Made by a program: the position numbers and the translations under genes
From: Fonsecaea monophora
Lineage: Eukaryota; Ascomycota; Eurotiomycetes; Chaetothyriales; Herpotrichiellaceae
DNA length: 64,000 bases
NCBI RefSeq assembly: GCF_001642475.1
Contig: NW_019173945.1
Location: forward strand, 186,001 to 250,000
Direction of reading: 5' to 3'
The notes under the pieces: model-generated
The model's database searches: none
What the model was told of the DNA's origin: nothing
What the model saw: the letters and a program-made list of their open reading frames with translations, nothing else
Shown here: one piece after another, positions 12,680 through 23,491 of the stretch
Position numbering within the stretch: the first letter of the stretch is position 1
Layout: each line of letters opens with the position of its first letter

Positions 12680-13630
12680 ATGGGCGACCTCCAATTCGCG
12701 AAGCAGTTTCTGACATCGCTGGACAACAAGCCGAACAAATACCAGCCCGACCATGTCTTTGATCCGACGACGTTTCAAATGCGGTTGCCGGTAAGTCTTG
12801 CGCACGCCATTTTCTGTTGTCACGGCTGGGGGCGTACGTACAAGTGTGACCCGGCCACGAGAAGGCGGGCGGGTGGGCGGGCGATGAATGAGGACGAACG
12901 AATACAGATCGCCTGTTGGAGGATGACGTTGTTCCTGGACCGTGCTAACAAAGATATTTTTGTTTACGAGCAGTATACCCTGCCCAAGCTCTCAACACCA
13001 CCACACCCGCCGCCGCCTAAATCAGTCGCTGTCCCCGAACCACCGCCTGGCTCCCAACCCCCGACACCCACCATCACCCTGATCCTCAAATCTGCGCGCA
13101 ATCCCAACATGACCCTGGTGATTCCGTCGACGCCGCCCACGACGGCGACAATCCAAGTTCTCAAGGAACGTATCCAAACGTACCTAGGAGGGCCCAGCGT
13201 GGTGAATCTGGATAAGATCAAGTTACTCTTGAACAAGAAGCCCATACCACCGAGTAAACGAACCGTTGCAGAGGCGCTGGAAGGGTCCGGGTTGACTGCA
13301 GGGTCCGATGTGGAGATTGGTGTCATGATCATGGGCGGCGCTCCCGACCCGCCTCAGAGTCACATCACAGCATCGCTACACGAGACCATAACGGATGCAC
13401 TGGAGGCAGCGGCAGGGACAGGTGCTGCGCAGACGGGAGTCAAAAGAGAAGATGCACAAGGCACGCCCATGGAAGTTGTACTGACGTCGGGGACGAGTGT
13501 ATTAGAGTCAAAGGAGTTTTGGGATGATTTACAAAGGTTTTTGGAGCAGCGGATAGGCAAGTCCGACGAGGCCGGGAGGATAAAGGGGATCTTTGAACGG
13601 GCGTGGAGGAGTTCAACGGCGAAGCCTTGA
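12680..13630 (+). CDS. GET5: Get5/Mdy2-like ubiquitin-domain protein of the tail-anchored protein insertion pathway
   Basis: Expected cytosolic partner of Get4 and Sgt2, which hands tail-anchored membrane proteins to the Get3 route (family knowledge). Exon 1 is 12680-12790. A 183-bp intron follows (GTAAGT to CAG, 12791-12973); its length is a multiple of three and it stays open, but reading through it inserts an unrelated basic stretch. Exon 2 is 12974-13630, for 255 residues. The N-terminal block MGDLQFAKQFLTSLD is the conserved Get4-contact segment. A Pro-rich linker (about 42-68) leads to a ubiquitin-like fold (about 70-157: ITLILKS, IQVLKERI, KIKLLLNKKPI). The last 37 residues (FWDDLQRFLEQRIGK, then a basic tail) look like the Get5 homodimerisation helix bundle. 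Residual doubt concerns only the exact ortholog. Confidence 0.8.
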   Translation: MGDLQFAKQFLTSLDNKPNKYQPDHVFDPTTFQMRLPVSLAHAIFCCHGWGRTYKCDPATRRRAGGRAMNEDERIQIACWRMTLFLDRANKDIFVYEQYTLPKLSTPPHPPPPKSVAVPEPPPGSQPPTPTITLILKSARNPNMTLVIPSTPPTTATIQVLKERIQTYLGGPSVVNLDKIKLLLNKKPIPPSKRTVAEALEGSGLTAGSDVEIGVMIMGGAPDPPQSHITASLHETITDALEAAAGTGAAQTGVKREDAQGTPMEVVLTSGTSVLESKEFWDDLQRFLEQRIGKSDEAGRIKGIFERAWRSSTAKP

Positions 13631-14692
13631 TCGTGGTATGGTCGCGGGAGAACGAACGAAGGAACGAACGAACGACTGGTTCCGTTCCGAGTCGATCGTT
13701 CCTTATCGAGAGGGAGAGATATGTCGGTCATGGCCACGGGGCATGGTGAAGAGAAAAGACAAACACTGACCTACGTTACATACATGATATGGTGGATTGT
13801 GAATTTCCTGTCTAGCGCTTACTTGCTGCACATCGAGAGAATCGAGCAATGTTGATATTTTATCGGCAGGACAGGACGGGCCTATCGTCAGAGAAGAGGA
13901 CATACACTTTGCACATCTAAGCATTTTGCAAAAAGGGGAGAGTGACAATAATTACATGTTCCGTACGTGATACAGATCCTCTGCGTCCCTGTCCCCGTCC
14001 CCGTCCCTGTTCACACACGAGGAATCCAGCAAGCAACCTCCTTTCTTGTCCGGTCCCGTCCTGTCGTGTCCCTCCCCAGCATCTAAGTTCGTTTTTCTCT
14101 GCAGCTGTCCTCTCTGCGATGATATATTCCACAAGGATAAACCGTCCCGCGCGCGTTACGTGCAGTTAGCTATCTAGATATCTATCTTAGATACTGTACC
14201 GAACACGAACTCGACAAGGGGTTATATCATATTACCCTGGTCCATGGCTGGCATGTAGGTATTGACGAGTATGTGACAGGGAAATTTACCGAGGGCGGTC
14301 AGGCTCCGGGGTGGTGAATACATAATATCTAATATGTAATATGTATCGGTCCGTGGTGGTGGTGGTGGTGGTGGTTTTTTTTTTTTCTTATATTGGTCTC
14401 TTGTCAACCAAGAGGGAAAAAAAACAATTGATTTGGTGGTTCTGTTTAATTCATTCCATGGTCCGAGTGCGTTAGGGCATGTACAATGTACCTTATAGCT
14501 ACAATGACATAGTTATATCTAACTATATGATTACGGTCTATTCAGCTTGTCGCTGGCTGAGCATCTACGGGCGAAATCGAGAGAATACCACCGTGAAAAG
14601 CCTTCCTCCCTCCATCCCAACCTAACCCAAGCCAACTCTCCCCCTCAACAGCCAGGCACTGCTGAGGTTTCTGACCGTGCCTACGAGCACCA
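13631..14692. other. Convergent intergenic region with simple repeats
   Basis: Lies between the 3' ends of the Get5-like gene (+) and the phosphatase (-). It holds a GAAC-type tetranucleotide run (13650-13674), CCCCGTCCCTGT-like runs (about 13987-14010) and a TGG trinucleotide run joined to poly-T (14354-14387). No gene seen. Confidence 0.6.
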
Positions 14693-15181
14693 TCATCCAT
14701 TGACATGCGTATAAGTCTGCTGCCAGGGAATACTGCCGTGCTGAAAGTTCCACTCGGTGGAGGTGTTGTACCGCCACCAAAAGTCGAGGTGCTCGGCATA
14801 CCCCAGCGCGGAGATGTTGCAGGACTGCACGAAGTTGGGCGCGCGGGCGACCATGTCGGCGTAGTCGGGCAGCGGGCACGAGAAGCCCGGGCCAGATTGG
14901 CACTTGGGCCAGGGCACGACGGCCTCGTTGATCAGTGCGCGGACGTAGATCCCCTGAGAGGTCGGGGCGGCGGTCGCGTTGCACGAGAGCCGTTCTAGCA
15001 CGAGGTGCCCGCCCATGGGGACGATGTCGGTGACTTCGGTAGGGGTTGGGGAGGGGACGGTGTCGTTGGGGAGGGGCGACGAGGGCACGTCGAGGCCCAG
15101 CGCCGCCACGACGGGCGTGATGTTGGCGTCGTGGGCGCTAACAAACAAACAAAAGGAGTGGTGACAGCGTCAGCCTTTGAG

Positions 15182-15225
<44 letters not shown>

Positions 15226-16550
15226 TACACAGACACAAAGACAAACATCAAAGGACGTTCGCGAAGCGAGGGGGTCTATATGTATGGTGGTACGGTACTC
15301 ACAAGTTCCACCACATGGTACCGTGACTTGGCCCAGCCTCGAGAAGTGCGAGCGACGCATTCGCAAACACCTGGCCGATCGCGATTGAGTATGGGTTTCC
15401 GGGACTAGAAAAAAAAAACGGGGTCAGGGCTGGATAGTCATTTGGTAGAGGGGAGCGGTGCCCTGAGGGGACATCGTGTTCGAGTATAGACGACAACCAC
15501 AGACGTATCATTCTCTCCCCCCAGATTTTCAGACGTACCCAGAGCAATAGTAATAAGTCAAGTCCTGAACGTATCCGAACGCGATCCATTCGTCGAGTGT
15601 GAAGGCGTCCACCCAGGGTGAATAGGATCGAGCCTGGAGCTCATATGTGGCGATGCCTATCGTCCGGAGGGTCCGGCAGCAGGGGTTTGGTTAGTTGGTG
15701 ATTCTGCCTTTCTTCTTCTGCCTGCTGGTAAGGGGAGAGGGGGGATTGGGGAACAAGGAGGAGGAACAATCTCACTCATCAAGGGCACCACGTCGGAAGA
15801 ATTCAGATTGAGCCCTGGATTCTGCGCATTCAACCGCGCCGCCGCCACGTTGAACTGGGGCAAAGTCCTCTGCGCGTAGAAGCACGCCAGCAAGCTCTTA
15901 TCGGCCGGGCAGCTGGGCGTCAGGCTGTCTGCGCCGCGTGTGGCGTTCTCGGATATGATGTTGATGGCCGCGTTGGTCGAGTAGTTGTACCCGAAGAAAC
16001 CCATGCCAAAGTACCTGGCCGTCTCGATGACGCGCTCATAGTCGCCCGCGAAGATGGGCACCACGGACTCCCCGTCCCACAGGTGGCCGTAGCGGGCGCG
16101 GTACTCGGTGCCTTGTCTCAGGGCGTGCAGCAGACCCGAGTACGGACCGGAGAAGGTCTCCTGCTCCAAAAAGCCCGGCTCGTCGATGTAGAAGGTCCAA
16201 TCGTCCAGAAAGGCCAGGTCCCCGGACCACTGGGAAACGCCGGCGGCATCCAGCTTATCGAGAACGGCTTTGATTCTCCCGTACGTCGTGGTGTCCGGGT
16301 ACCGCTCGCCGTGGCGCATGAGCATGATGACCTGGTCGACGGCACAGCCTTGCGGCGGGTTGGGGTCGATGCCGTAGCCCGCGCGGTCAGAGTACGGACC
16401 GATGGCACCCACATGTTTGAGGATGTTGTACGAGTCCGTGAACGTCTGGGGGAACTGTTTCGCGAGGTAGGCAGACGAGTAGGGCCGTGAAGCCGCGAGA
16501 ACCCCCGTCGCTGCAACGAGCGTGGAGAACAGAGTCCTGAGGACAGCCAT
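14693..16550 (-). CDS. Secreted histidine acid phosphatase (3-phytase family)
   Basis: Extracellular enzyme that releases phosphate from phytate or other phosphomonoesters through a phosphohistidine intermediate. Start ATG at 16548-16550. Exons (5' to 3'): 15776-16550, 15539-15656, 15303-15404, 14693-15137; the sum is 1440 nt, 479 residues. Residues 1-20 form a signal peptide (MAVLRTLFSTLVAATGVLAA). The catalytic RHGxRxP motif is at 79-85 (RHGERYP) and the proton-donor HD is in FAHDAN at 332-337, created exactly across the last splice. Several N-x-S/T sites fit a secreted glycoprotein. A further intron appears to lie in the 5' leader (GTGAGT near 16609 to TTTACAG just before the ATG), so a longer N-terminus is unlikely. 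The third coding intron carries a long CT microsatellite. Substrate preference cannot be read from this sequence. Confidence 0.9.
15183..15222. repeat. CT dinucleotide microsatellite inside a phosphatase intron
   Basis: An uninterrupted run of about 19 CT units lies in the intron 15138-15302 of the phosphatase. On the coding strand it reads GA repeats, upstream of a poly-pyrimidine tract and TTAG acceptor. Length polymorphism is expected between strains. Confidence 0.95.
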
Positions 16551-18217
16551 GGCTCTGGCCTGTAAAACGACAAGCAATGACAGTAGCTGGCAAAAACAAA
16601 TACTCACTCACCAGTTGACTCGAGCGAGGCGAAGGGAGAGAGGTTAATATAGCATCGAGCACGAGAACTCCATTATGGGTGCCAGAAGCAACGAGCTCGA
16701 AGCATTGCTCGGCCCAAGTGGGCTTGAAAAAAGCTTTCCCATGAAGCTTCACTCACCGTTCAAACCCGTAGAGTGTTGGTTCCCTCTTTTACAAAAGAGT
16801 GGCTTGACACGAAGTAGCACACACGTGAGAGTCGAACAAGAAACCATTGGTCCGTGAGTCTCGATAACAGGCCAATCAGTCCCGGTCACAAATTCTTCAG
16901 CTGGTGAGGATTGCTCGGGAAAGAGTATACAAGCCCCGATCTTTAGCACAAAGAAATGTGCATAACAAAAGTGAAGATGCCGGCAAGAATATCCCGATGC
17001 ATTGTGTTGAAAGGAGGTGCTGGTGCTGGTGCTGGTGCTGATATGGAGAAAGCTTTGCAATGGGCGAGCTTGCGACGCCCACGTGTTTGACTTCTCTTGA
17101 ACGTTGATCTACGATAGGGCGGAGATGGACGTGAGCTACTCGAGGTCGGGCAGGACGGGTGTGATCTTTCGAGGCTTCGGACAACCACAAGGTAGGAGGG
17201 GGAAATGGGACATTCGATATCAAAAATCGTTGATAATTTCATGAAATTATGAGTCAGCCTTGATGCTCTCACAATTCACGCCCCCTGAGGTGCCCAGCCT
17301 TGTCAGCTGGAATGGTCCCGAATGGTTCCCCCAGCAATTCGTGATCCATAATCTACGAGGTACAAATTCCATACAAGGCCTATGAGAGAGATAACAGTGA
17401 CGGACGGCACTTAATTACACAAATATCATGTGAAGTGGGATCTACTCCAGCCAAGAGGCCGCTACTGGAACGTGAATACCTTGCACAAGAGATCCATTCA
17501 GCCATTCAACGGCCCAATAGATCGAGCCAAGATGTTTTATCGGTCATGCTTGTGAAGCACGATTCAATCACAACTTAATATTCAAAATTCAACATGGAAG
17601 AATCAGACTCTCGAACCAAAGATTTGGTTTTACAACCCTCTTGTCATTTTCTGCGTTTTATTTAGACCGTCGAATCTTCTGTACAGATCTGCCCACGTTC
17701 TCTCAATCCGTGTGGCCATTTCCCACCACCCAGTCGTCTCAAAATCCTCCGATGACTCTATTGCATACATGCCTCCCGAAGGCCTAGATGATCTCTAGGA
17801 GTTTTTCCTCTTTTTTCAGTTCAGGTCTGATACCTCGTCCTGCCGAAAAATGTGACAAAAGCTGTTTTAGCACAAACGCCCCTGTTCGCCCATGAAAGAA
17901 TTGCCCCCATGAGATGCCTTTTTTCCATTGGTGATGCGTCGTGGCGCTCGTGGCGTACAAGAAGTGAAATAAAAAACAAGACATTGCTAAAAAAAAAATT
18001 TCATAACATCATGCAAAAATGGAGTGATAGCCAGGACAAGTTGGATATCCTCTCAAGCGCCATCACTCCGACAAGCCTCCCCACAAACAAATTCTGATAT
18101 CCACGAAGATATCACGAGCGATCACTCTTCACTCTTCTCGAACGGGTGCTAGTGTCAGACAGTGATGGTAGATATCCATGGTGGACGGACGGACGGGTGA
18201 ACAACCGGGTGATGGAT
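16551..18217. other. Intergenic region upstream of phosphatase and downstream of LPMO
   Basis: Contains the phosphatase leader with a probable leader intron, a CCAATCAG element at 16872-16879 (a CCAAT-complex type site, about 320 bp upstream of the ATG) and a GCTGGT hexanucleotide run (17018-17041). Frames in this stretch are short and overlap on both strands without recognisable domains. Confidence 0.55.
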
Positions 18218-19480
18218 CTAGGCTGCCCAGCGTCTCGCGTTGGCCGCAGTCATGGCGAAATTGGCCGCGACTCCGGGAGAGCATTTCATGCCGCTCAAAG
18301 GAAGGACGGCACTCCAGCTGCCCGAGGCGCAACGCTGGAAGCTGGCTCCGTCAATGCAGTTCCAGTATCCTTCGTTGGAGCAAGGTCCTGTCAGAACACC
18401 GGCGGCGGAGCCACTCGATGACCCAGAAGACGCGCCAGTGGGAGCTGCTACGGCAGCGGTTGACACAGCTGTGGCTTGAGTCGTGACGGGAATTACCTGG
18501 AGTGGGTTAGCACTGGTTGACGAGGTAGGAACGGAAGCAGGTACCGAAGATGCACCGCTTGCAAAGTTTCCAGGTGCGGCGGTGGGCGTTGCCTGGCTGG
18601 ATACCGAGTATTGTCCACCGTTGCCGCTCGCAAACGCTGGTGGCTGTCCAGCAGGTGGTCCAGAGGATGGCGGTCCAGTGGGTGCAGGACCAGAAGTTGC
18701 CGGCGCAGAGGGAGATTGAGCAGCTGGAAGGGAGTTGGTTGGCTGTGAAGGAGGGCCTGCGTTGCCTGACGCGCCTGCGAGCATCGTGTATGGTCCCGTT
18801 CCCGCTTGTTGAACGTCCGCACCAGGATCTGGGAAATGATAGTCAAACCCCTCAACTGTGCTGCAGTCGTTGATCGAGGGGAGATTGCAAACAAACAGGT
18901 CGGGAAAGCTAGTCGCTCGCTTTGAAGTTTTGGGAGCTGGCGCATATCGCTTCTTCTTGGCCGCGGTGACAGTGAATGGTGCGCAATTTTGGTAAATCTC
19001 ACGATTCCCTACTTTATTGTACCAAGTCCACGAGAGGGTGTAGTCACCCGGGGAGATGCCATCAGGTACGCTGAACTGGAAAGTCGAGGCGCCAGTGCCG
19101 CTGGGGTCAGCGGGGAGATTGCCGGCGACGGACGCAGGGCAGCCGCCCTCGATGGATTTGATCACCATCCACTTGGAGTTCTTGGTAGGTTGGAGATCGG
19201 TGGTGAGGCTGACTTGACAGGATCCACCGCCATGAACGGCACTACCGAGGAAGCTCAGAGTCTGAGGCTCCCCGATGGCGGCGACGTTGCTAGCACCCTC
19301 AGCGTCGTAGACACCGGAGCGCTGCTTGCAGGGGAAATCAGAGCCGTCGGCGAGAAGCGGTGAGTTGTTGAGAGATGATTTGCCGTATGGCACAGGAGTC
19401 TTCATGATCATGTGGGCATCCGCTGCTGCAGCCAAGAAGGCAAGCGCAGCAAGAGCCGCAGACTTGGAAAAGACCACCAT
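18218..19480 (-). CDS. Secreted AA11 lytic polysaccharide monooxygenase with C-terminal X278 module
   Basis: Copper enzyme that oxidatively cleaves chitin outside the cell (AA11 family knowledge). Start ATG at 19478-19480; intronless, 420 residues. Signal peptide 1-22 ends at AAADA, leaving His23 as the mature N-terminus (HMIMKTPVPYG), half of the copper histidine brace. The second histidine is His83 (AVHGGGSC) and the axial tyrosine Tyr163 (NREIYQNCAP); in mature numbering these are 1, 61 and 141, almost the same spacing as the Aspergillus AA11 (1, 60, 140). A long Pro/Ser/Thr/Ala linker (about 225-362) joins a cysteine-rich C-terminal module (about 366-402: GPCSNEGYWNC, FQRCASGSW, MKCSPG) of X278 type, often attached to fungal chitin-active enzymes. 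It is followed by a short tail. Roles in cell-wall remodelling or scavenging of chitin are both possible. Confidence 0.88.
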   Translation of the reverse strand: MVVFSKSAALAALAFLAAAADAHMIMKTPVPYGKSSLNNSPLLADGSDFPCKQRSGVYDAEGASNVAAIGEPQTLSFLGSAVHGGGSCQVSLTTDLQPTKNSKWMVIKSIEGGCPASVAGNLPADPSGTGASTFQFSVPDGISPGDYTLSWTWYNKVGNREIYQNCAPFTVTAAKKKRYAPAPKTSKRATSFPDLFVCNLPSINDCSTVEGFDYHFPDPGADVQQAGTGPYTMLAGASGNAGPPSQPTNSLPAAQSPSAPATSGPAPTGPPSSGPPAGQPPAFASGNGGQYSVSSQATPTAAPGNFASGASSVPASVPTSSTSANPLQVIPVTTQATAVSTAAVAAPTGASSGSSSGSAAGVLTGPCSNEGYWNCIDGASFQRCASGSWSAVLPLSGMKCSPGVAANFAMTAANARRWAA

Positions 19481-22375
19481 TTTCAAAGTCGGTAGAGAGA
19501 TGTTGAGTCGAATTTGGAGATAGAAATGAATGTGTTGGGTAGGGCAATGGCCGGATCGCGCTGAATCACTTGGTCAGTTGAATGTTGGAGCCAGAGGTAT
19601 GTTTTGGAGTTGTCGAATCTTCAACAGCGGATGAGTGTTTGTATGGTGATGGTGAACTTCAAGATGAATAGAGTACTCGCAGGTTTTAAAAGGAAAATGG
19701 TTTGGCGCATGATGAGGACAATGGAAAATCCCAAACAATCGAGCACAAAAGCCAACAGGATTTGACAAGCAACTGCCTCAGCCTTGTGATGGGTGACAAT
19801 GCGTGTGAAGACTGACAATAGTGGGCAAAGACAAAGCACCTGGTGAAGCAATGGACAGTGAATGGGGATGGAGTACCTGTTTGTCACTGACAAAGGAATG
19901 GTCGCTGACTTGCTGAGTCAACTGATTTTTTGAAAGGAACGTGTGTACTGCACCAGGCAGGTAAAGAGTGTAAATGTCAACAAAGGAATGTAGGACTAGC
20001 CTGCCACAGTTGAGACAAAAATGAATGAGATGAGATGAAGCTCTGGAGAACTCTCAAGATGGGAGGAAGGTCTTGGCCGGCTTCTATATAGATTTTTTGT
20101 ACCGAGTACAATACCTGGAAGTCGGCAAAAACCCCTGGACAAGTCAAAAGCTGTACCCCGGTCAGTGCAGGCCATGCTGGTCGTGTTAGTGGTGTGCAAG
20201 GGGTACATGAAACACGGCATTCTATTGGCAGCAAAGCATTCTACTCGTACCCTTCGCGCGTGGCAAACTGACGGCCAGGGTGAAGGTTATGGAGTGGCAA
20301 GCTTGTTCAGAAGGCCGCGTCCAGTGAGAGCTTCGGCCAGCCCGCTCAAAACAAAGAGATCTTTAGACATGGCTGAACAGCTCTTTCACACAAAATGTTG
20401 ATATGCATATTTGATTCGTCGCAAGACAGAGGAGCTGGTGAGAAGAATGTGGACCTCGATGGGAAGCACAGAGCTGCGGAATAGGAGATTGGTCCGAGAT
20501 ACCCCACAGATCGGTTAGGGGCGATAGGAGATGCGGACAAGGCTTGATCGTAAGTTGCTCCGGAATGACGCAGGGGAATATCAAACCAGACCAATTCGGA
20601 CGGGTCTCCTGAGATGGTCGGAGGAGGCTGAAGCAGGCCGTCGCGGTGGGTGTGGGGAGAGAAGAGGGAAAAGGAAGGGCCAGGAATGAAGAATGAGAGA
20701 GCTGGATGGGATGATCAGGGGGAGGGAAACATGCGGTCGACTGCAGCCAATGGTTAACCGCGTGACGACAAGCCCCTATTCCGTACAAGGTTAGACCCCG
20801 CTGCCTCGATCCGAGACTCCACCGCGTTGATTGGCTCGGAATTTCTCCAGCTCGACCAGCTTGAAACACCCACCTTTGCTCTGTCCCTGCTTAACAGATG
20901 CTAGCAACCATCAGCTTGCCACCGCCAGCTCCATTCTCGGACCACGCAAAGGAGTGGTTGAGTTCCGGCCTCGCAAAGCATTTTTACAGAGGTCGCGTGA
21001 AGATATCACGGACACAAAAAACTGGGTGGCTGGCAGAGCACGCAGAGCTTGTTCCAGATCGGGAGGCGCAGTTGCGGCAGGGGTCATGTTCAGGCACCAA
21101 AGTAGCTATACTCGGTAGTCTTGACATAATAGGTACCTCGTACAAGTACTCGGTACACTCGGCATTCATCCATCAGTTGACCTGGCCATGAAAAGGCCTC
21201 GTACACGGCTTTCACTGGTAAGGCTGCTTGGAATGTTTTGTTCGTATGAGACATTAGGGAGTGGAATGTTGTTTGTCTTGGACATGAGCTGGACCAAAGG
21301 ATCAGGGGATTCATGCGCAGGGCACAAGTATTTACTTGTCTGGATCGGGTGAACACGTTTCTCGTATCGAGAACATACTCATAAATTTCGCCACTTGAGC
21401 TCTGTGCAGTGAAGCATCCTTGATGAATTTTTGTCCGATCAAGCTAACCTTGGAAAGTACCTAGTTCCAGTTTGTCAAAGATGACCTTTACATGAGGTAC
21501 GAGTAGGTACAAATAAATTGTTCGAGCGGTCCTACAAGAAGCCAAGGAATCCCTGACCGCGACCCGCCCACGTCTCCGCCACATGCGCCAGCTGATTCCA
21601 AGCAAAGCACTGCTTCCTGCCAAGTGCAACGGCTGAACACACGACCAGAATCGCGGAAATGAATATTGGGTCAGGATTGACTTGCGGAGTACTTACATAC
21701 AAGTACGAGTACTTGGCATCATGAGACGATTGACTGAGTTAAAAACTGACTCAAGGCAGTGCGATCCTGGATGAAGCGTTTTCCAGATCGTTGCACGCGA
21801 TGGTGACCACTTCACCCCATGCAAATGGTGCATTCGAGTTCCTAATACCTCGGATATGAGAGGATTTCTCAGGGAGATCGCGCATCCTGGGCATCTTCTC
21901 AAGGGAGCATCAATCACCATCCTGTGCCGTGGGATGGCAACAATGACATTCAGTCAGGGTTGGGGCTGACCTACATCCCAGCGCAAAACAATGCTCAATA
22001 ATAGGTCAGGTCTGGACCTTGGTTCTCGTCCACAAAAAGGCGACATCCTCCTCGTCCCAAGGATACTTGGTCGTACCTGTGCCTTTTCTGAATGCCTCGG
22101 ACAAATATATCTCAGTGCGGTTCCACGGCATATAGTTTCTCCGCATTTCGCAATGCTCGCAGGCTGCGTTCCGTTCACCTCATCTTCGCCCCTCATTCTC
22201 ACTGACCTTTTGTAATACATACAAAATAGACAACGGCGGTGTCTACCTAGGCATCTTCCTTGCTAGACGGCTGCACAAGATTTCCTTTGGTTCATAATGT
22301 CAATATAGAGTATAAAAACGTCCAGCACATTCTTTTCCCAACCGTTATTTTCATGCGAAATTCACTCCTTCCGTC
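19481..22375. other. Divergent 2.9 kb intergenic region
   Basis: Shared upstream region of the LPMO (-) and thioesterase (+). It contains several TACGAGTA-type words (20242, 21498, 21704), an inverted arrangement GGTACCTCGTACAAGTACTC at 21132-21151 and AAGTACGAGTACTT at 21702-21715. Near 22310 there is a TATAAA-like word about 70 bp before the thioesterase ATG. Frames present are short and unconvincing. Confidence 0.55.
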
Positions 22376-23491
22376 ATGCCCTCCTCAATCGCCATGCCGT
22401 CTCTTTCGTCTCTCTTGTCGTGGCGCACGCTCGCGATTCTCTTCGCCCTGGTCAATCTCAAATCGCTTCCCTTGGCCTGGCACGCACGCCTCTTCTACCG
22501 CATGTTCACCAACTGGTACACGGAAGCGCGGGTCCAGCGCACCATCAAATCGCGGTCCGAGTTGTCGGACTCGGTACACCCTCTTTTCGAACCCGTCTCC
22601 ATCTTCTCGCGCTCCCCGCTGCTCGAGACGGACTACAATCTGCATAAATCTAACAGCACCTACTTCGTCGACCTGGACGAAAGCCGAACGGCGCTCATGA
22701 CGAAGCTCTTGATCCCGGGCTTAAAAAAGGGGGATAAGCATCTCGAGCGCGAAGGCCACAGGGGTGCGCTGAATGTGATACTGGGCAGCGTCCATACGTC
22801 CTTCCACAAGGAGATCAAACCATACGAGCGCTACGAGGTTCGCTCGAGGATACTTGCGTGGGACAACAAGTGGATTGTGGTGGGCAGTTGGTTCATCCGG
22901 CCTGCGTCGCGCAGCGGAAAGCAAGAAGTCCTCCTGGCGTCGGCATTGAGCAAGTACGTGGTTAAGAAGGGCAGATTTACTGTGTCTCCGGAACGGTGCT
23001 TTACTACAGCTGGATGGTTGCCGCGCAAGCCCGCAAACAGCAGTGCCAGCGCAGACCAGCAAGACAAGTCCGAACAGAGAGAAGTGTCTTCATGGTCGTC
23101 GTCATCAGAGGAGTCGGAGCCCATGGCGGCACCGCCTCAGGATCCTCTGCCTCCCACCAACAAGGGTGATTCGACCACCACTACAGGACCGTCCTCCGAA
23201 CCATCAGTAATTTCCACGCCTCAAGAAGGCCCCCTGGCTGCTCCAATTCCGGAACCAGCGACCTTACGCAGCGCCGATACCATCGTCGAAAAGCTCGAGA
23301 CAGCGGCCGCGAAGACCAGCACAGCCATCTTGTCCTCGGCACCTCTCGCTCCTCTCACCGCGGCTCGCGACAAAGCAGGCGGCGAGTGGGACTGGCACAG
23401 GATCGAGATGGAGCGGATTCGAGGGTTGCAGGTCGCGCAGGACTGGCTGTCGCTGGACAAAGAGCTGATGCACGAGTTCGCCCGGGGATAG
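22376..23491 (+). CDS. THEM6-like hotdog-fold thioesterase, membrane-anchored
   Basis: Intronless, 371 residues from ATG 22376 (a second ATG at 22394 is possible). The N-terminus has one hydrophobic segment (about 13-32), followed by the conserved LAWHARLFYRMF signature of the THEM6/4HBT-like family. The hotdog core runs to about residue 220: YNLHKSNSTYFVDLDESR, then LGSVHTSFHKEIKPYERYEVRSRI, then WFIRPA. A Ser/Pro-rich, low-complexity spacer (about 225-320) links to a helical tail (WDWHRIEMERIRGLQVAQDW). Members are often mislabelled as capsule-biosynthesis proteins; a role as acyl-thioester hydrolase at the ER or another membrane is inferred, the substrate is unknown. Confidence 0.75.
   Translation: MPSSIAMPSLSSLLSWRTLAILFALVNLKSLPLAWHARLFYRMFTNWYTEARVQRTIKSRSELSDSVHPLFEPVSIFSRSPLLETDYNLHKSNSTYFVDLDESRTALMTKLLIPGLKKGDKHLEREGHRGALNVILGSVHTSFHKEIKPYERYEVRSRILAWDNKWIVVGSWFIRPASRSGKQEVLLASALSKYVVKKGRFTVSPERCFTTAGWLPRKPANSSASADQQDKSEQREVSSWSSSSEESEPMAAPPQDPLPPTNKGDSTTTTGPSSEPSVISTPQEGPLAAPIPEPATLRSADTIVEKLETAAAKTSTAILSSAPLAPLTAARDKAGGEWDWHRIEMERIRGLQVAQDWLSLDKELMHEFARG

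Noticed and set aside
12791..12973. Reading through the Get5 intron because it is a multiple of three and open
   Set aside because: The inserted 61 residues are unlike the family, while GTAAGT and CAG ends join the conserved LP/YTLPKL segment cleanly.
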